Assembly: GCF_042665595.1 (NCBI RefSeq)
Contig: NZ_JBHTCT010000011.1
Span: 192,810 to 256,809 of the forward strand
DNA: 64,000 bases
Origin: Bhargavaea changchunensis
Lineage (GTDB): Bacteria > Bacillota > Bacilli > Bacillales_A > Planococcaceae
Direction of reading: 5' to 3'
Both the position numbers and the translations under genes were made by a program. The notes under the pieces are model-generated. The model saw only the letters and a list, made by a program, of their open reading frames with translations, made no database searches and was not told where the DNA came from. Within the stretch, counting starts at the first letter, position 1, and each line of letters opens with the position of its first letter. Shown one piece after another: positions 51,872 to 60,509 of this stretch.

Positions 51872-53293
51872 ATGAATACTTCAGTTTGGATATGGGGAAT
51901 GACAATAGTGCTATGCGCACTATTTATTGCGGTCGCATTCATGTTCAGAAAAAAGTCGGCTGAAAGTTTTGTGCAGTATGCGATTGCCGGCGGAACACTT
52001 CCCTTTTTTCTGATTCTCTTCACAGACATCGCAACCATCATGGGAGTCGGAAATTTTGTCGGACACTCCGCCAAAGGTTATGAGATCGGGGTGGCGAATA
52101 TCCCGTTTGTTTTTGGGGAGCAGGGAGCCAAGGTTTTATTTGCCCTCGTATTTGCCGGCTTTGCAGCACGATTTACATATGTCACGATTGCGGAGATGAT
52201 GGATGACCTGATATTGCGCGACCGGATTGCCCGGGCGCTGATCGCCATCCTGACTTCTGCAATCATGATCGCTTGGACAAGCGGCCAGGCTATCGGGATG
52301 GGTGCGCTTTTCTCCACATTCACAGGAACCGAACCGCTGCCGATGATCCTTCTCTTCTCCGGGGTGTTCATCGTCTATACGACAGTTGGCGGCATGTATT
52401 CTGTTGTGTGGACGGATTTCATTCAGGGTTCGCTCCTCATCGTGATTGCGCTTTGGTTTTACTACCGGATATTCAGTGAGGTTGATTTCAGTTATTCGGC
52501 ACTGCAGAGCCAGCTTGCCGATGTCGGCGGGCTCCATCTGGCAGCACTGAACCTCTCTGCTATGGAAGTGTTGAGTCTGTTTGTGACCGGCGTATTCGGA
52601 ATCCTGGCAGCGCAGGTCTACTGGCAGCGATGTTTTGCGGCGGAGAGTCCGAAGGTGGCGAGCCGGGCGATGCTGATCGGCGGTATCGTCGCCATTGTAT
52701 TCACTTCACTCACGACGCTTGCGGGGATTGTCGTCTATACAAAGAATCAGTCCCTTGATCCGAATCAGGCCATCTCATACTTTATACTGGAGGAACTGAC
52801 ACCGGTCGCGGTTCTGGCTTTTTTCCTCCTCGTCTTTTTGGCAGCTATCTCAAGCGCATCTTCCCTTCTTCACGCGGCTTCCGTTGTCATCGTGAATGAC
52901 CTGGTCATTCCGAATATGAAGAAAAGGGAAGAGTCTTTTTACGTGAACCTGACCCGATGGTGCGTCCTTCTGGTCGGAGTATTTTCGATCGGGGCAGCCC
53001 TGCTGTTCGAGTCGATCATCGACTTGTTTTCTCTGGCCTATACAATGGCGGGCGGCGGCGTTGTTCCTGTGCTGATTGTAGGGCTCCTGTGGAAGCAAAG
53101 GAAGTCGGAGAAATTTGAAATGGGGGAACGGAACAGCCGTGTCAGCGTATGGGGAGCAAGGGCCGGTATTCTTGCGGGCGCTGTCGTGTCGGTGACAGCG
53201 GGAATCCTCTGGGGAGTCCTCGTTTCGGCAGTTCTCACTGTTCTTGTCTCGCTGATGCTGCCAAACGGAAAGCTTCCGGTAACAGAGGCGTAA
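51872..53293 (+). CDS. Sodium:solute symporter (SSS family)
   Basis: The 473-residue membrane protein has about 13 helices and the SSS-family segments DIATIMGVGNFVGHSAKGYEIG, FIVYTTVGGMYSVVWTDFIQG and FLAAISSASSLLHAAS. The last holds the sodium-site serines. It takes up an organic solute with sodium; pantothenate, proline and sugars are all possible. The ATG at 51872 follows GGGGGGA. It is a single-gene unit. Confidence 0.88.
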   Translation: MNTSVWIWGMTIVLCALFIAVAFMFRKKSAESFVQYAIAGGTLPFFLILFTDIATIMGVGNFVGHSAKGYEIGVANIPFVFGEQGAKVLFALVFAGFAARFTYVTIAEMMDDLILRDRIARALIAILTSAIMIAWTSGQAIGMGALFSTFTGTEPLPMILLFSGVFIVYTTVGGMYSVVWTDFIQGSLLIVIALWFYYRIFSEVDFSYSALQSQLADVGGLHLAALNLSAMEVLSLFVTGVFGILAAQVYWQRCFAAESPKVASRAMLIGGIVAIVFTSLTTLAGIVVYTKNQSLDPNQAISYFILEELTPVAVLAFFLLVFLAAISSASSLLHAASVVIVNDLVIPNMKKREESFYVNLTRWCVLLVGVFSIGAALLFESIIDLFSLAYTMAGGGVVPVLIVGLLWKQRKSEKFEMGERNSRVSVWGARAGILAGAVVSVTAGILWGVLVSAVLTVLVSLMLPNGKLPVTEA

Positions 53294-53310
53294 AGATCCA
53301 TAGAGAAACC

Positions 53311-53345
53311 AAAAAGGAGACTCCGCGGGGGAGTCTCCTTTTTTC
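53311..53345. terminator. Bidirectional terminator
   Basis: The stem AAAAAGGAGACTCC / GGAGTCTCCTTTTTT serves the symporter gene and luxS. Confidence 0.9.
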
Positions 53346-53820
53346 AGTTTACAGGTTCCGCAAATTTGCGTTCGAATGCATCAATGCTGATTCCGGCATC
53401 CAGAACTTGCTTGGAATATTCTTTTGCTGCAAACAGGGAGTGGTCCCTGTAGTTGCCGCATTCCAGTGCGGATACGGCCGGGACAGTTTCGGTTTCAATC
53501 ACTTTTTCAAGTGTCGCCTTCAGTGCTCGTGCAATATCTGCAGGGTCATGCTCATCCCAGATGATCATATAGAAACCGGTGCGGCATCCCATCGGGGAGA
53601 TATCGACAATTCCCTCGATTTCATCTCTCATATACGTGGCGAGCAGGTGCTCAAGTGTATGAACCGCAGAAGTCGGCATGGCATCTTTGTTTGGCTGAAG
53701 GAAGCGAAGGTCATATTTTTGAAGCGATGCGCCTTTTGTATGCTGCTCTGTGCCTGCAAGCCGGACATACGGGGCAATCACCTTGTTATGGTCCAGAAGG
53801 AAGCTTTCGACTTGTGCCAT
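53344..53820 (-). CDS. luxS: S-ribosylhomocysteine lyase (autoinducer-2 synthesis)
   Basis: This iron or zinc enzyme cleaves S-ribosylhomocysteine to homocysteine and the autoinducer-2 precursor. The 158-residue protein has the metal motif HTLEHLLATY (HxxEH) around residue 54, GCRTGFYMI, and the Cys ligand in ALECGNYRDHS. Length and all key residues are normal. It stands alone. Confidence 0.97.
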   Translation of the reverse strand: MAQVESFLLDHNKVIAPYVRLAGTEQHTKGASLQKYDLRFLQPNKDAMPTSAVHTLEHLLATYMRDEIEGIVDISPMGCRTGFYMIIWDEHDPADIARALKATLEKVIETETVPAVSALECGNYRDHSLFAAKEYSKQVLDAGISIDAFERKFAEPVN

Positions 53821-53992
53821 TGGGCCATCATCCTTTCATATTTGAATTCCTACTTATCATATCAGATTTAAAATACAAAATAAACCATCTAATCTTTCAT
53901 CGAAAAACCCGAGTTAAAGTGGTTCCCAACACGGAGTCGGCATGGTATGATATTTCCTGTTTTGATTCTAAAAAAAGGAAGAAGGAAATGCG

Positions 53993-55375
53993 ATGTCTGC
54001 GACTGCAGTTGGCGGCCAGGAAAACAAACTGAGCCTGTATCATCTGACGTGGCCGATTTTTCTTGAGTTGTTTTTGTTCATGCTGATGGGGTTGACCGAT
54101 ACCTTCATGTTGAGTTCGCTGTCGGATGATGCCGTCTCCGGAGTCGGGGCTGCCAACCAGTATATTCATATCGCAATCCTTGTGCTTGAGGTCGTCGGGA
54201 ACGGAGCGGCGATCGTCGTCTCCCAGTACCTTGGTTCCAGGCGATATATAGAAGCCGCGAAAATTTCCGGTCTGGCGGTTTCATTGAACCTTCTTGTCGG
54301 CCTGGGTCTCAGTGTCATGTTTATGCTGTTCACGAACCGGCTGATGACTGCCATGAATCTGCAGGGCGAAGTGCTTGCTCATGCCGAAGCGTACTTGTCC
54401 ATTGTTGGCGGTGCGATTTTCCTGCAGGCCATTATTAATTCCCTTGCTGCCGTGATCCGGGTGCATGGATTCACGAAACAGACGATGTTCGTATCCCTCG
54501 GCATGAACATCATTCACGTGGTCGGGAACTATGCCCTCATCTTCGGCAAGTTCGGCCTACCGGAACTCGGCGTGCAGGGGGCTGCGATTTCGTCGGTCGG
54601 CAGCCGGATCATCGCCGTGTTCGTCTTTTTCTGGTTGCTGTACCGGGTGATGGAATATAAGATTGAATTCAGATACTACATCACGTGGACGAAATCCTAC
54701 ATTGTAAAGATACTGAACATCGGGCTTCCGAGTGCGTTTGAGCAGATTCTGTATCAGGGATGCCAGCTTGTTTTCCTTTACTATGTGACGCATCTCGGAA
54801 TAGAAGCGCTTGCCGCCCGTCAGTATGCGGTGAACATTTCGATGTTCAGCTATCTGTTCGCATTGGCGATCGGTCTCGGGACTTCCATCATCACCGGCCG
54901 TCTTGTCGGAGCCGGGAATAAGGAAGAAGCCTATAGCGGGCTTTGGAAAAGCCTGAAATGGGCGTTCCTGTTTACCATCATCATGGTCGCACTCGTCATG
55001 ACGTTCCGCTATCCGCTGATGCGGCTCTTTACGGACAACGAGGCGATCATTGAACTCGGTGCGTCCGTTCTCCTGCTTGCGTTTCTTTTGGAAACCGGAA
55101 GAACGTTCAATATCGTCATCATCAACTCTCTGCGTGCATCCGGGGATGCCAGATTCCCTGTGCTGATGGCTGCACTCTCGATGGTCATGATGAGTCTTCC
55201 GCTTGGCTACTTCTTCGTATTTGTCCTGGATCTAGGTCTTGTCGGCGTCTGGCTCGCCATTGCAGCTGACGAATGGACCAGAGGGATTATCATGGCCCTT
55301 CGCTGGAAGAGCCGCGCCTGGCAAAGGCACTCTCTTGTTGATGACGAAGTGCAGGCGGCTCCTGAGATTGCATGA
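53993..55375 (+). CDS. MATE-family multidrug/metabolite exporter
   Basis: The 460-residue membrane protein has 12 helices in two similar halves. The typical MATE segments are FLELFLFMLMGLTDTFMLS near the start and GLPSAFEQILYQGCQL at the start of the second half. It exports cationic compounds in exchange for sodium or protons. The ATG follows AAAGGAAGAAGGA. It is a single-gene unit with a strong terminator. The substrate is unknown. Confidence 0.9.
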   Translation: MSATAVGGQENKLSLYHLTWPIFLELFLFMLMGLTDTFMLSSLSDDAVSGVGAANQYIHIAILVLEVVGNGAAIVVSQYLGSRRYIEAAKISGLAVSLNLLVGLGLSVMFMLFTNRLMTAMNLQGEVLAHAEAYLSIVGGAIFLQAIINSLAAVIRVHGFTKQTMFVSLGMNIIHVVGNYALIFGKFGLPELGVQGAAISSVGSRIIAVFVFFWLLYRVMEYKIEFRYYITWTKSYIVKILNIGLPSAFEQILYQGCQLVFLYYVTHLGIEALAARQYAVNISMFSYLFALAIGLGTSIITGRLVGAGNKEEAYSGLWKSLKWAFLFTIIMVALVMTFRYPLMRLFTDNEAIIELGASVLLLAFLLETGRTFNIVIINSLRASGDARFPVLMAALSMVMMSLPLGYFFVFVLDLGLVGVWLAIAADEWTRGIIMALRWKSRAWQRHSLVDDEVQAAPEIA

Positions 55376-55400
55376 CGACAGAATGAATTTGTTCATATAC

Positions 55401-55434
55401 CGCACAAGGCGATTTGCTGCCTTGTGCGTTTTTT
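55401..55434 (+). terminator. Terminator of the MATE gene
   Basis: CGCACAAGGC pairs with GCCTTGTGCG and is followed by six T. Confidence 0.92.
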
Positions 55435-55443
55435 ATGATGAAA

Positions 55444-55480
55444 CAACAGCCGGTTCCTATGAAGGAGGAACCGGCTGTTG
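55444..55480 (-). terminator. Terminator of the aldo/keto reductase gene
   Basis: CAACAGCCGGTTCC pairs with GGAACCGGCTGTTG, a perfect 14-bp stem. It is followed on the minus strand by TTTCATC. Confidence 0.75.
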
Positions 55481-55491
55481 CATCATTCAGA

Positions 55492-56424
55492 TCATGAGAA
55501 GATGGATTCGATTTCATTTCGTTCTTGTTCGGAGAGGTTCACATCAAGTGCCTTCAGGTTGTCGAGTATCTGCTCAGGACGCTTGGCACCCGGAATGATG
55601 GAATCAATCGGTCCTTTTCCGAGGTAGTAGGCGAGGACAATATGTGCAATTTCTGCGTTGTGGGTTTCGGCGATGGGCCGAAGCTTGTCTACGCGCCGTA
55701 CATTTTGTCTGAACGTATCACCCTGGAAACGAGCCTGGTTTTTCCGGAGATCGTCGAATGTCTCATTGCCGCTGTATTTCCCGGCGAGAAGACCTGCAGC
55801 AAGCGGGTAGTAGGGGACGAAAGAAATTCCATGCTCGGAAGTGTACGGAAAGTAGCTTTTCTCTGCTCCGCGCTCGAGAAGATTATACTCTCCCTGGAAT
55901 ACATCCACATAGCCGTCCCGGTTGGCTTCCTGCAGCTGCTCAGTGGTAAAGTTCGAGACACCGATTGCACGGATCTTGCCTTCATCCTTTAGTTCTTTCA
56001 ACGCACCGACAGCTTCTGCTTTTGGTGTGTCCTCATCAGGATAGTGGATGTAGTAAAGGTCGATATAGTCGGTCTGTAGCCGCTTCAGGCTTTTTTCCAC
56101 TTCCTCGCGGAGGAAGGCAGGAGAGTTATCGACGACGATGCCGTCCCCGGACTGTCGGTGTGCCCCTTTTGTGGCAATCACCAGTTCCTGTCGCCTGCCG
56201 GATTCATGTACCACCTCACCAACGAGCTCTTCAGAACGGCCCATTCCGTAAATAAATGCAGTATCCAGAAAATTAATGCCGTGGCTGATCGCCGTGCGCA
56301 CAAGTTCCCGGCCTGTCTCTTCACTCAGATTCGGGTACAGATTGTGGCCGCCGACCGCGTTCGTACCAAGACCGATCGGGTTTACGTTAAGTCCTGATTT
56401 TCCCAAATTCACCTGTTTGCTCAT
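55492..56424 (-). CDS. Aldo/keto reductase
   Basis: The 310-residue NADPH-dependent oxidoreductase has LGKSGLNVNPIGLGTNAVGG, the tetrad Asp and Tyr in FLDTAFIYGMG, Lys in VIATKGAHR and His in YYIHYPD. IPGAKRPEQI is the cofactor-binding end. It resembles the IolS/YccK branch of Bacillus. The ATG at 56424 follows AAAGGGG; an earlier in-frame start is less likely. Substrate unknown. Confidence 0.9.
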   Translation of the reverse strand: MSKQVNLGKSGLNVNPIGLGTNAVGGHNLYPNLSEETGRELVRTAISHGINFLDTAFIYGMGRSEELVGEVVHESGRRQELVIATKGAHRQSGDGIVVDNSPAFLREEVEKSLKRLQTDYIDLYYIHYPDEDTPKAEAVGALKELKDEGKIRAIGVSNFTTEQLQEANRDGYVDVFQGEYNLLERGAEKSYFPYTSEHGISFVPYYPLAAGLLAGKYSGNETFDDLRKNQARFQGDTFRQNVRRVDKLRPIAETHNAEIAHIVLAYYLGKGPIDSIIPGAKRPEQILDNLKALDVNLSEQERNEIESIFS

Positions 56425-56478
56425 ACACGCAGCCCCTTTCATTCGTTGCGGTGTTCCTACTACAGTGTAGGGGAGCCA

Positions 56479-57273
56479 TTAAGATGATTCAATTTTTTGA
56501 TAGGAATGTCGGGGAGCGGTTGACCGATACCAGCTGCGGAACAGCAGGATGATGATGACCAGGTCGACCAGGTCACCTCCGTAATACATGAGCATGGCGC
56601 CTTCCCGGACTTCATCAGCCGGAAACCCGGTAAGAGGTTTCGCGTAAATGTACTTGCTCAGTATACCGTGTGCGGCAAGCGTGAAGATGAAAACGACCGT
56701 CCGGAACAGATGGCTGCACGGATGCGGGGCAGGGTCGATGTAGATCATCGAGATGGTGAACAGATAGCCTGCAGCGAATACATGCAGGTGGACGAGCAGG
56801 TAGAGCCACAGATGTTGATGCATCAGCTGGAACAGGGGTGTGGCGTAAAGAAGCCACAGTCCGCCGATGTTCAGCACGGATGCCGTTACGGGGTTCCGGT
56901 AAAATTGCGCGATCGGATGGCGCAGCACATTTGTCACACGCCTGGCCGCCAGTACCGGAAGTGCACGGAGCAGAAGGGTGACAGGGGCAGAGAGGGCGAT
57001 CAGGAGCGGCGCAAGCATCCCAAGCAACAGGTGGCCGGCCATGTGGAGGCGAAAATCATAATGGGCAGCCTCGGCAAACGGTCCTGCAAAAACAAGCGAG
57101 ACCATTACTGTCCCTGATAGCCATAGGATAAACCTCCATGCAGGCCAACGTCTTAGCCGCTTGACCCTGTTTGTCCGGAGCGTCAGGATCAAGTATCCAA
57201 CTGCACCTGAAATCGCAAACAGCATGACGAGAATCTGTAGGACAGCGGGCAGGAACGGCTGTTCATGATGCAA
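56479..57273 (-). CDS. CtaG-family membrane protein (caa3 oxidase assembly type)
   Basis: The 264-residue membrane protein has about seven helices. It carries the CtaG/YppC-type motif HMAGHLLLGMLAPLLIALSAPVTLLLR and the LVHLHVFAAGYLF helix with conserved His residues. Bacillus CtaG is needed for formation of active cytochrome caa3 oxidase. No oxidase genes are near. It overlaps the preceding DUF2243 gene by 11 bp. Confidence 0.85.
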   Translation of the reverse strand: MHHEQPFLPAVLQILVMLFAISGAVGYLILTLRTNRVKRLRRWPAWRFILWLSGTVMVSLVFAGPFAEAAHYDFRLHMAGHLLLGMLAPLLIALSAPVTLLLRALPVLAARRVTNVLRHPIAQFYRNPVTASVLNIGGLWLLYATPLFQLMHQHLWLYLLVHLHVFAAGYLFTISMIYIDPAPHPCSHLFRTVVFIFTLAAHGILSKYIYAKPLTGFPADEVREGAMLMYYGGDLVDLVIIILLFRSWYRSTAPRHSYQKIESS

Positions 57274-57748
57274 GTGTCTCGCCTCCGCTTGTCCGTCTGC
57301 TTTCCTTTTTGGCGCTGCGTATCAGGAGCAGCCCCGCAATGATCATGATGACTGCAGTGATGTTCCAAATGAGGTCGTATGGCAGAATGTCAACATGGTA
57401 GCGGATCTGGTGAATCCTCATCAGCTTATGCTGGATGATCCCGTCATACAGCTGGAATCCGCCTCCGCCAAGCAACTTGCCTCCCCAAAACATCTTGTGC
57501 CAAAACACATGGCGGCGCATCAGGTCTGCGACCAAATATAGGCCGCCCACTGTGGCGAACCAGCTGAATGCGTGGAACAGACCATCGGAGATCAGGCCGA
57601 TGGAAGTCGTTGACCGGTCGTAGAACTTATGCCAGTGAAGCAGCTGGTGGAAGATGGTCTCATCAATAAATGCGACAAATCCGAGTCCGAACAAAATGCC
57701 TGCCCATAAGTTCTTTTTCCAATGGCTATATTTGTGTTCTGGTGACAT
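57263..57748 (-). CDS. DUF2243 membrane protein
   Basis: The 161-residue protein has four membrane helices and several conserved histidines (FIDETIFHQLLHWH, QLYDGIIQHKLMRIHQIRY). This is the DUF2243 pattern; the histidines suggest a metal or heme site. Such genes often sit next to ctaG, as here. The ATG at 57748 is at 11 nt from AGGAGG; a GTG at 57757 is closer but too near. Function unknown. Confidence 0.82.
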   Translation of the reverse strand: MSPEHKYSHWKKNLWAGILFGLGFVAFIDETIFHQLLHWHKFYDRSTTSIGLISDGLFHAFSWFATVGGLYLVADLMRRHVFWHKMFWGGKLLGGGGFQLYDGIIQHKLMRIHQIRYHVDILPYDLIWNITAVIMIIAGLLLIRSAKKESRRTSGGETLAS

Positions 57749-57835
57749 GGTTTCCACTTCCTCCTTTATGTTGGAAACAGGGGAATATACGACAAGTATT
57801 GCCTTGCATGAAAGCCGGTAAACCGGACTGCAAGA

Positions 57836-57864
57836 TTGACAGTTTTAAATGGTCAATATAAAAT
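57836..57864 (+). promoter_or_regulatory. Promoter of the TetR gene
   Basis: TTGACA at 57836-57841 and TAAAAT at 57859-57864 are 17 bp apart. The -10 region overlaps the first operator copy. Confidence 0.65.
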
Positions 57865-57881
57865 GAATGAAAGTCAGTCAT
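57863..57881. promoter_or_regulatory. TetR operator, copy 1
   Basis: ATGAATGAAAGTCAGTCAT is a near-perfect inverted repeat with half-site ATGACTGA. The same element is found at 58490-58508, before the SMR genes. Confidence 0.75.
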
Positions 57882-57900
57882 GAAACTGTGAGGTGATTGG

Positions 57901-58467
57901 GTGGATAAGCGTGAGCGAATCATTCATGCCGCAATTGAGGTATTTCGGGAAAACGGAATTGAAAAAACCAAAATCTCCGATATCGTGAAAAAAGCCCAGA
58001 TTGCACAAGGGACATTTTATCTGTACTTTCCATCCAAGCTTTCTGTCATGCCGGCCATTGCCGAGAAAATGGCGGCCCGCATGGAAGAGGCCATCCGCCA
58101 AAGTGTTAACACTGAAAATATTTGGACCGGCCAATTGCGGGAAATGATCGGTGCCGTATTTACCGTTACTGATGAATACCGTGATGTATCCACTCTTGTT
58201 TATGCCGGTCTCTCCGCCACAGAGCATGTCAGGGAATGGGAAGAGATTTACCGGCCGCTTTACATGACAGTATCTTCGATGATTGAGGAGTGGGAGTTAC
58301 AAGGTGAAATCCGAGAGACCGACCCGCACCGGACGGCAAGACTGATCATCGGACTTGCCGAATCCGCAGCCGAACAGATCTACCTGTTTGATTCCTTTGA
58401 TGCAGCTGAAGAACGCAAACAACAGGAAGCAGTTAATGAGTTTGTCATTCACGCTTTACGGAAGTAA
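57901..58467 (+). CDS. TetR-family repressor of the SMR pair (YvdT-like)
   Basis: The 188-residue regulator has an N-terminal TetR helix-turn-helix (RIIHAAIEVFRENGIEKTKISDIVKKAQIAQGTFYLYF) and a helical ligand domain. The GTG at 57901 follows GAGGTGATT. Matching palindromes lie in its own promoter and before the SMR genes, so it should repress both. B. subtilis yvdT-yvdS-yvdR has the same order. Confidence 0.88.
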   Translation: MDKRERIIHAAIEVFRENGIEKTKISDIVKKAQIAQGTFYLYFPSKLSVMPAIAEKMAARMEEAIRQSVNTENIWTGQLREMIGAVFTVTDEYRDVSTLVYAGLSATEHVREWEEIYRPLYMTVSSMIEEWELQGEIRETDPHRTARLIIGLAESAAEQIYLFDSFDAAEERKQQEAVNEFVIHALRK

Positions 58468-58489
58468 GGCGTTGTTTTTTCAAGTAAAA

Positions 58490-58508
58490 ATGACTGAAAG
58501 TCATTCAT
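58490..58508. promoter_or_regulatory. TetR operator, copy 2
   Basis: ATGACTGAAAGTCATTCAT is the reverse-complement counterpart of copy 1, with 16 of 19 positions matching in that orientation. It lies 17 bp before the first SMR start. Confidence 0.75.
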
Positions 58509-58524
58509 ATGTGGAGGGATGAAT

Positions 58525-58863
58525 ATGAAAAATGCATGGTTCTACGTGATTCTCACCTGTATATTTGAACTGCTATGGGTTTATGGATTCAGTATGGCGG
58601 ACAGGTGGTGGCACTGGGCATTGATTCTCGGAATCATTATTACGGATTTTCATTTTCTGGCGAAGGCTTGTGAAAAGTTGCCTACCGGAACGGTTTATGC
58701 GGTCTTCGCTGCGGCAGGGGCGGTCGGAACAGTGGTGATGGATGTGTATCTGTTCGGAGGAACGATGAACGAAGCGAAGCTGTTCTTTATCCTTTTGCTC
58801 GTGGCAGGAGTGATCTCCCTTAAAATGGCTGATAAAAAAGAAGAAAAGGGAGTGAATGCGTGA
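58525..58863 (+). CDS. SMR-family transporter subunit 1
   Basis: The 112-residue, four-helix protein has the conserved membrane glutamate in CIFELLWVYG and the KLPTGTVYAVFAAAGAVGTV helix. Paired SMR proteins form heterodimeric proton-driven exporters of cations such as guanidinium or quaternary ammonium compounds. The ATG at 58525 is 7 nt after GGAGGG. The next SMR gene overlaps by 1 bp. No guanidine riboswitch is visible; the TetR operator is upstream instead. Confidence 0.9.
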   Translation: MKNAWFYVILTCIFELLWVYGFSMADRWWHWALILGIIITDFHFLAKACEKLPTGTVYAVFAAAGAVGTVVMDVYLFGGTMNEAKLFFILLLVAGVISLKMADKKEEKGVNA

Positions 58864-59177
58864 TGGGCTGGATGTTTGTCGGGGCTGCCGCACTGTTTGA
58901 AGTGATCGGGGCAGTCGGTTTGAATTTATACAGCAAGAAAAAAACCTGGATGAATCTGCTGATGTACGGTGGGGGATTCGGTTTGTCATTTTTTCTGTTG
59001 TACCAATCATTTGGTTATCTTCAATTGAGCATTGCCTACGCGGTCTGGGTCGGTCTGGGTACGGCCGGGGCAGTCCTGCTGAATATGCTGCTGTTTGGCG
59101 AACCACGGAATCTGCAGCGGCTCCTCAGCCTGTTCGTCATCCTGGCAGGCGTGGTTGGTCTGAAAATGGTGTCATGA
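58863..59177 (+). CDS. SMR-family transporter subunit 2
   Basis: The 104-residue, four-helix partner has the conserved Glu in AALFEVIGAVGLN and AYAVWVGLGTAGAVLLNML, with the WxGLGT motif typical of SMR proteins. It starts inside the previous stop (TGATG), which fits co-translation of a heterodimer. It ends at a strong terminator. Confidence 0.9.
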   Translation: MGWMFVGAAALFEVIGAVGLNLYSKKKTWMNLLMYGGGFGLSFFLLYQSFGYLQLSIAYAVWVGLGTAGAVLLNMLLFGEPRNLQRLLSLFVILAGVVGLKMVS

Positions 59178-59210
59178 AAAAGCCGGCTCCAAAATTGGAG
59201 CCGGCTTTTT
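59177..59210. terminator. Terminator of the SMR pair
   Basis: The 14-bp stem AAAAAGCCGGCTCC / GGAGCCGGCTTTTT also lies downstream of the convergent proA. Confidence 0.93.
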
Positions 59211-59246
59211 CTGTCCTGCAGGAAATTCACTAAACATGGCGAAAGA

Positions 59247-60509
59247 TTACTTGCACTGTCCGTTTCCTGAAATGAGTGTTTTTACGGAAGTGAGGGCAGG
59301 AAGGCCCATCGGCCCTCGCGCATGCAGCTTCTGGGTGCTGATCCCGAGTTCCGCTCCGAAACCGAACTCGAATCCGTCTGTGAAGCGGGTGGAGGCATTG
59401 TGGTAGACCGCTGCGGCATCCACTCCGAGCTGGAACGTTTTTGCGTCAGCCAGGCTGGACGTCACAATGGCTTCCGAGTGACGAGTGCCGTACGTATTGA
59501 TGTGGGCAATCGCTTCTTCGGTGGAAGAAACGATTTTGATGGCGACCTCAAGGTCGAGGTATTCCAATCCCCAGTCTTCGTCTGACGCGACGAGCACGCC
59601 GTCAGCAAGGTTGTTCACTGCTTCGTCGCCGTGCACGACGACGCCTTCCCATTGGAGTGCCGCGACAAGTTCTGCCGTGTGGGGCCATTTCTGATGAATC
59701 AGGATCTTCTCCGCCGCATTGCAGACGGAAGGCCGCTGCGTCTTGGCATTGACCGCGATGCTGATTGCCATGTCCTTATCAGCGGCTTCATCGATGTAGA
59801 CATGGCAGTTTCCGGCGCCGGTCTCAATCACCGGAACAGTTGCCTGATTGACCACGGTCCGGATCAATTTTGCACTGCCGCGGGGGATCAGTACATCCAG
59901 GACATCATTCATCTTGAAGAGACGCGCTGCGGTTTCCCGGCTCGTGTCTTCCACGAGCTGTACGGCATCTTCAGGCAGTCCTGCTGTCGCAAGTGAACTC
60001 CGGATGACGCTGACCAGAGCCATGTTGGAATGGATGGCTGAAGAACTGCCTCTCAGGATCACGGCGTTTCCGGTTTTCAGGCACAGTGCTGCCGCATCGA
60101 CCGTGACATTCGGACGCGCCTCATAGATGATCCCGACAACGCCGAGGGGAACGCGTACAGTGGACAGTTTCAATCCATTTGGCCGTTCCCAATCCTCCAG
60201 CACTTGGCCGACCGGGTCGGTGAGTTGTGTGAGATCGTTCAGTGCATCTGCCATCGCGTTAATTCGGGCTTCATCAAGCATCAGTCGGTCGAGGAGAGAT
60301 TCAGACAGTCCTGCTCTGCGCCCGGCTTCCAGATCCGCCCGGTTCGCTTCGAGAATCGCCGGCACATTGTCCAGGAGTCCTTGGGAAATCGCCTTTAACG
60401 CCTCATCTTTTGCAGTTGTGTGCAGCCCTCCCAAGACAGCGGCTGCTTGCCTTGCGTTTTTCCCTTTTACATGCAGCTCATCGGTATGTGTGGCCTGTAC
60501 GTTCGTCAT
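59247..60509 (-). CDS. proA: Glutamate-5-semialdehyde dehydrogenase (gamma-glutamyl phosphate reductase)
   Basis: This enzyme reduces gamma-glutamyl phosphate with NADPH in proline synthesis. The 420-residue aldehyde-dehydrogenase-fold protein has GVVGIIYEARPNVTVDA, the catalytic Cys in QRPSVCNAAEKILIH, and the C-terminal LHARGPMGLPALT. The ATG at 60509 follows AAGGAGGC and overlaps the proB stop by 4 bp. Confidence 0.97.
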   Translation of the reverse strand: MTNVQATHTDELHVKGKNARQAAAVLGGLHTTAKDEALKAISQGLLDNVPAILEANRADLEAGRRAGLSESLLDRLMLDEARINAMADALNDLTQLTDPVGQVLEDWERPNGLKLSTVRVPLGVVGIIYEARPNVTVDAAALCLKTGNAVILRGSSSAIHSNMALVSVIRSSLATAGLPEDAVQLVEDTSRETAARLFKMNDVLDVLIPRGSAKLIRTVVNQATVPVIETGAGNCHVYIDEAADKDMAISIAVNAKTQRPSVCNAAEKILIHQKWPHTAELVAALQWEGVVVHGDEAVNNLADGVLVASDEDWGLEYLDLEVAIKIVSSTEEAIAHINTYGTRHSEAIVTSSLADAKTFQLGVDAAAVYHNASTRFTDGFEFGFGAELGISTQKLHARGPMGLPALTSVKTLISGNGQCK

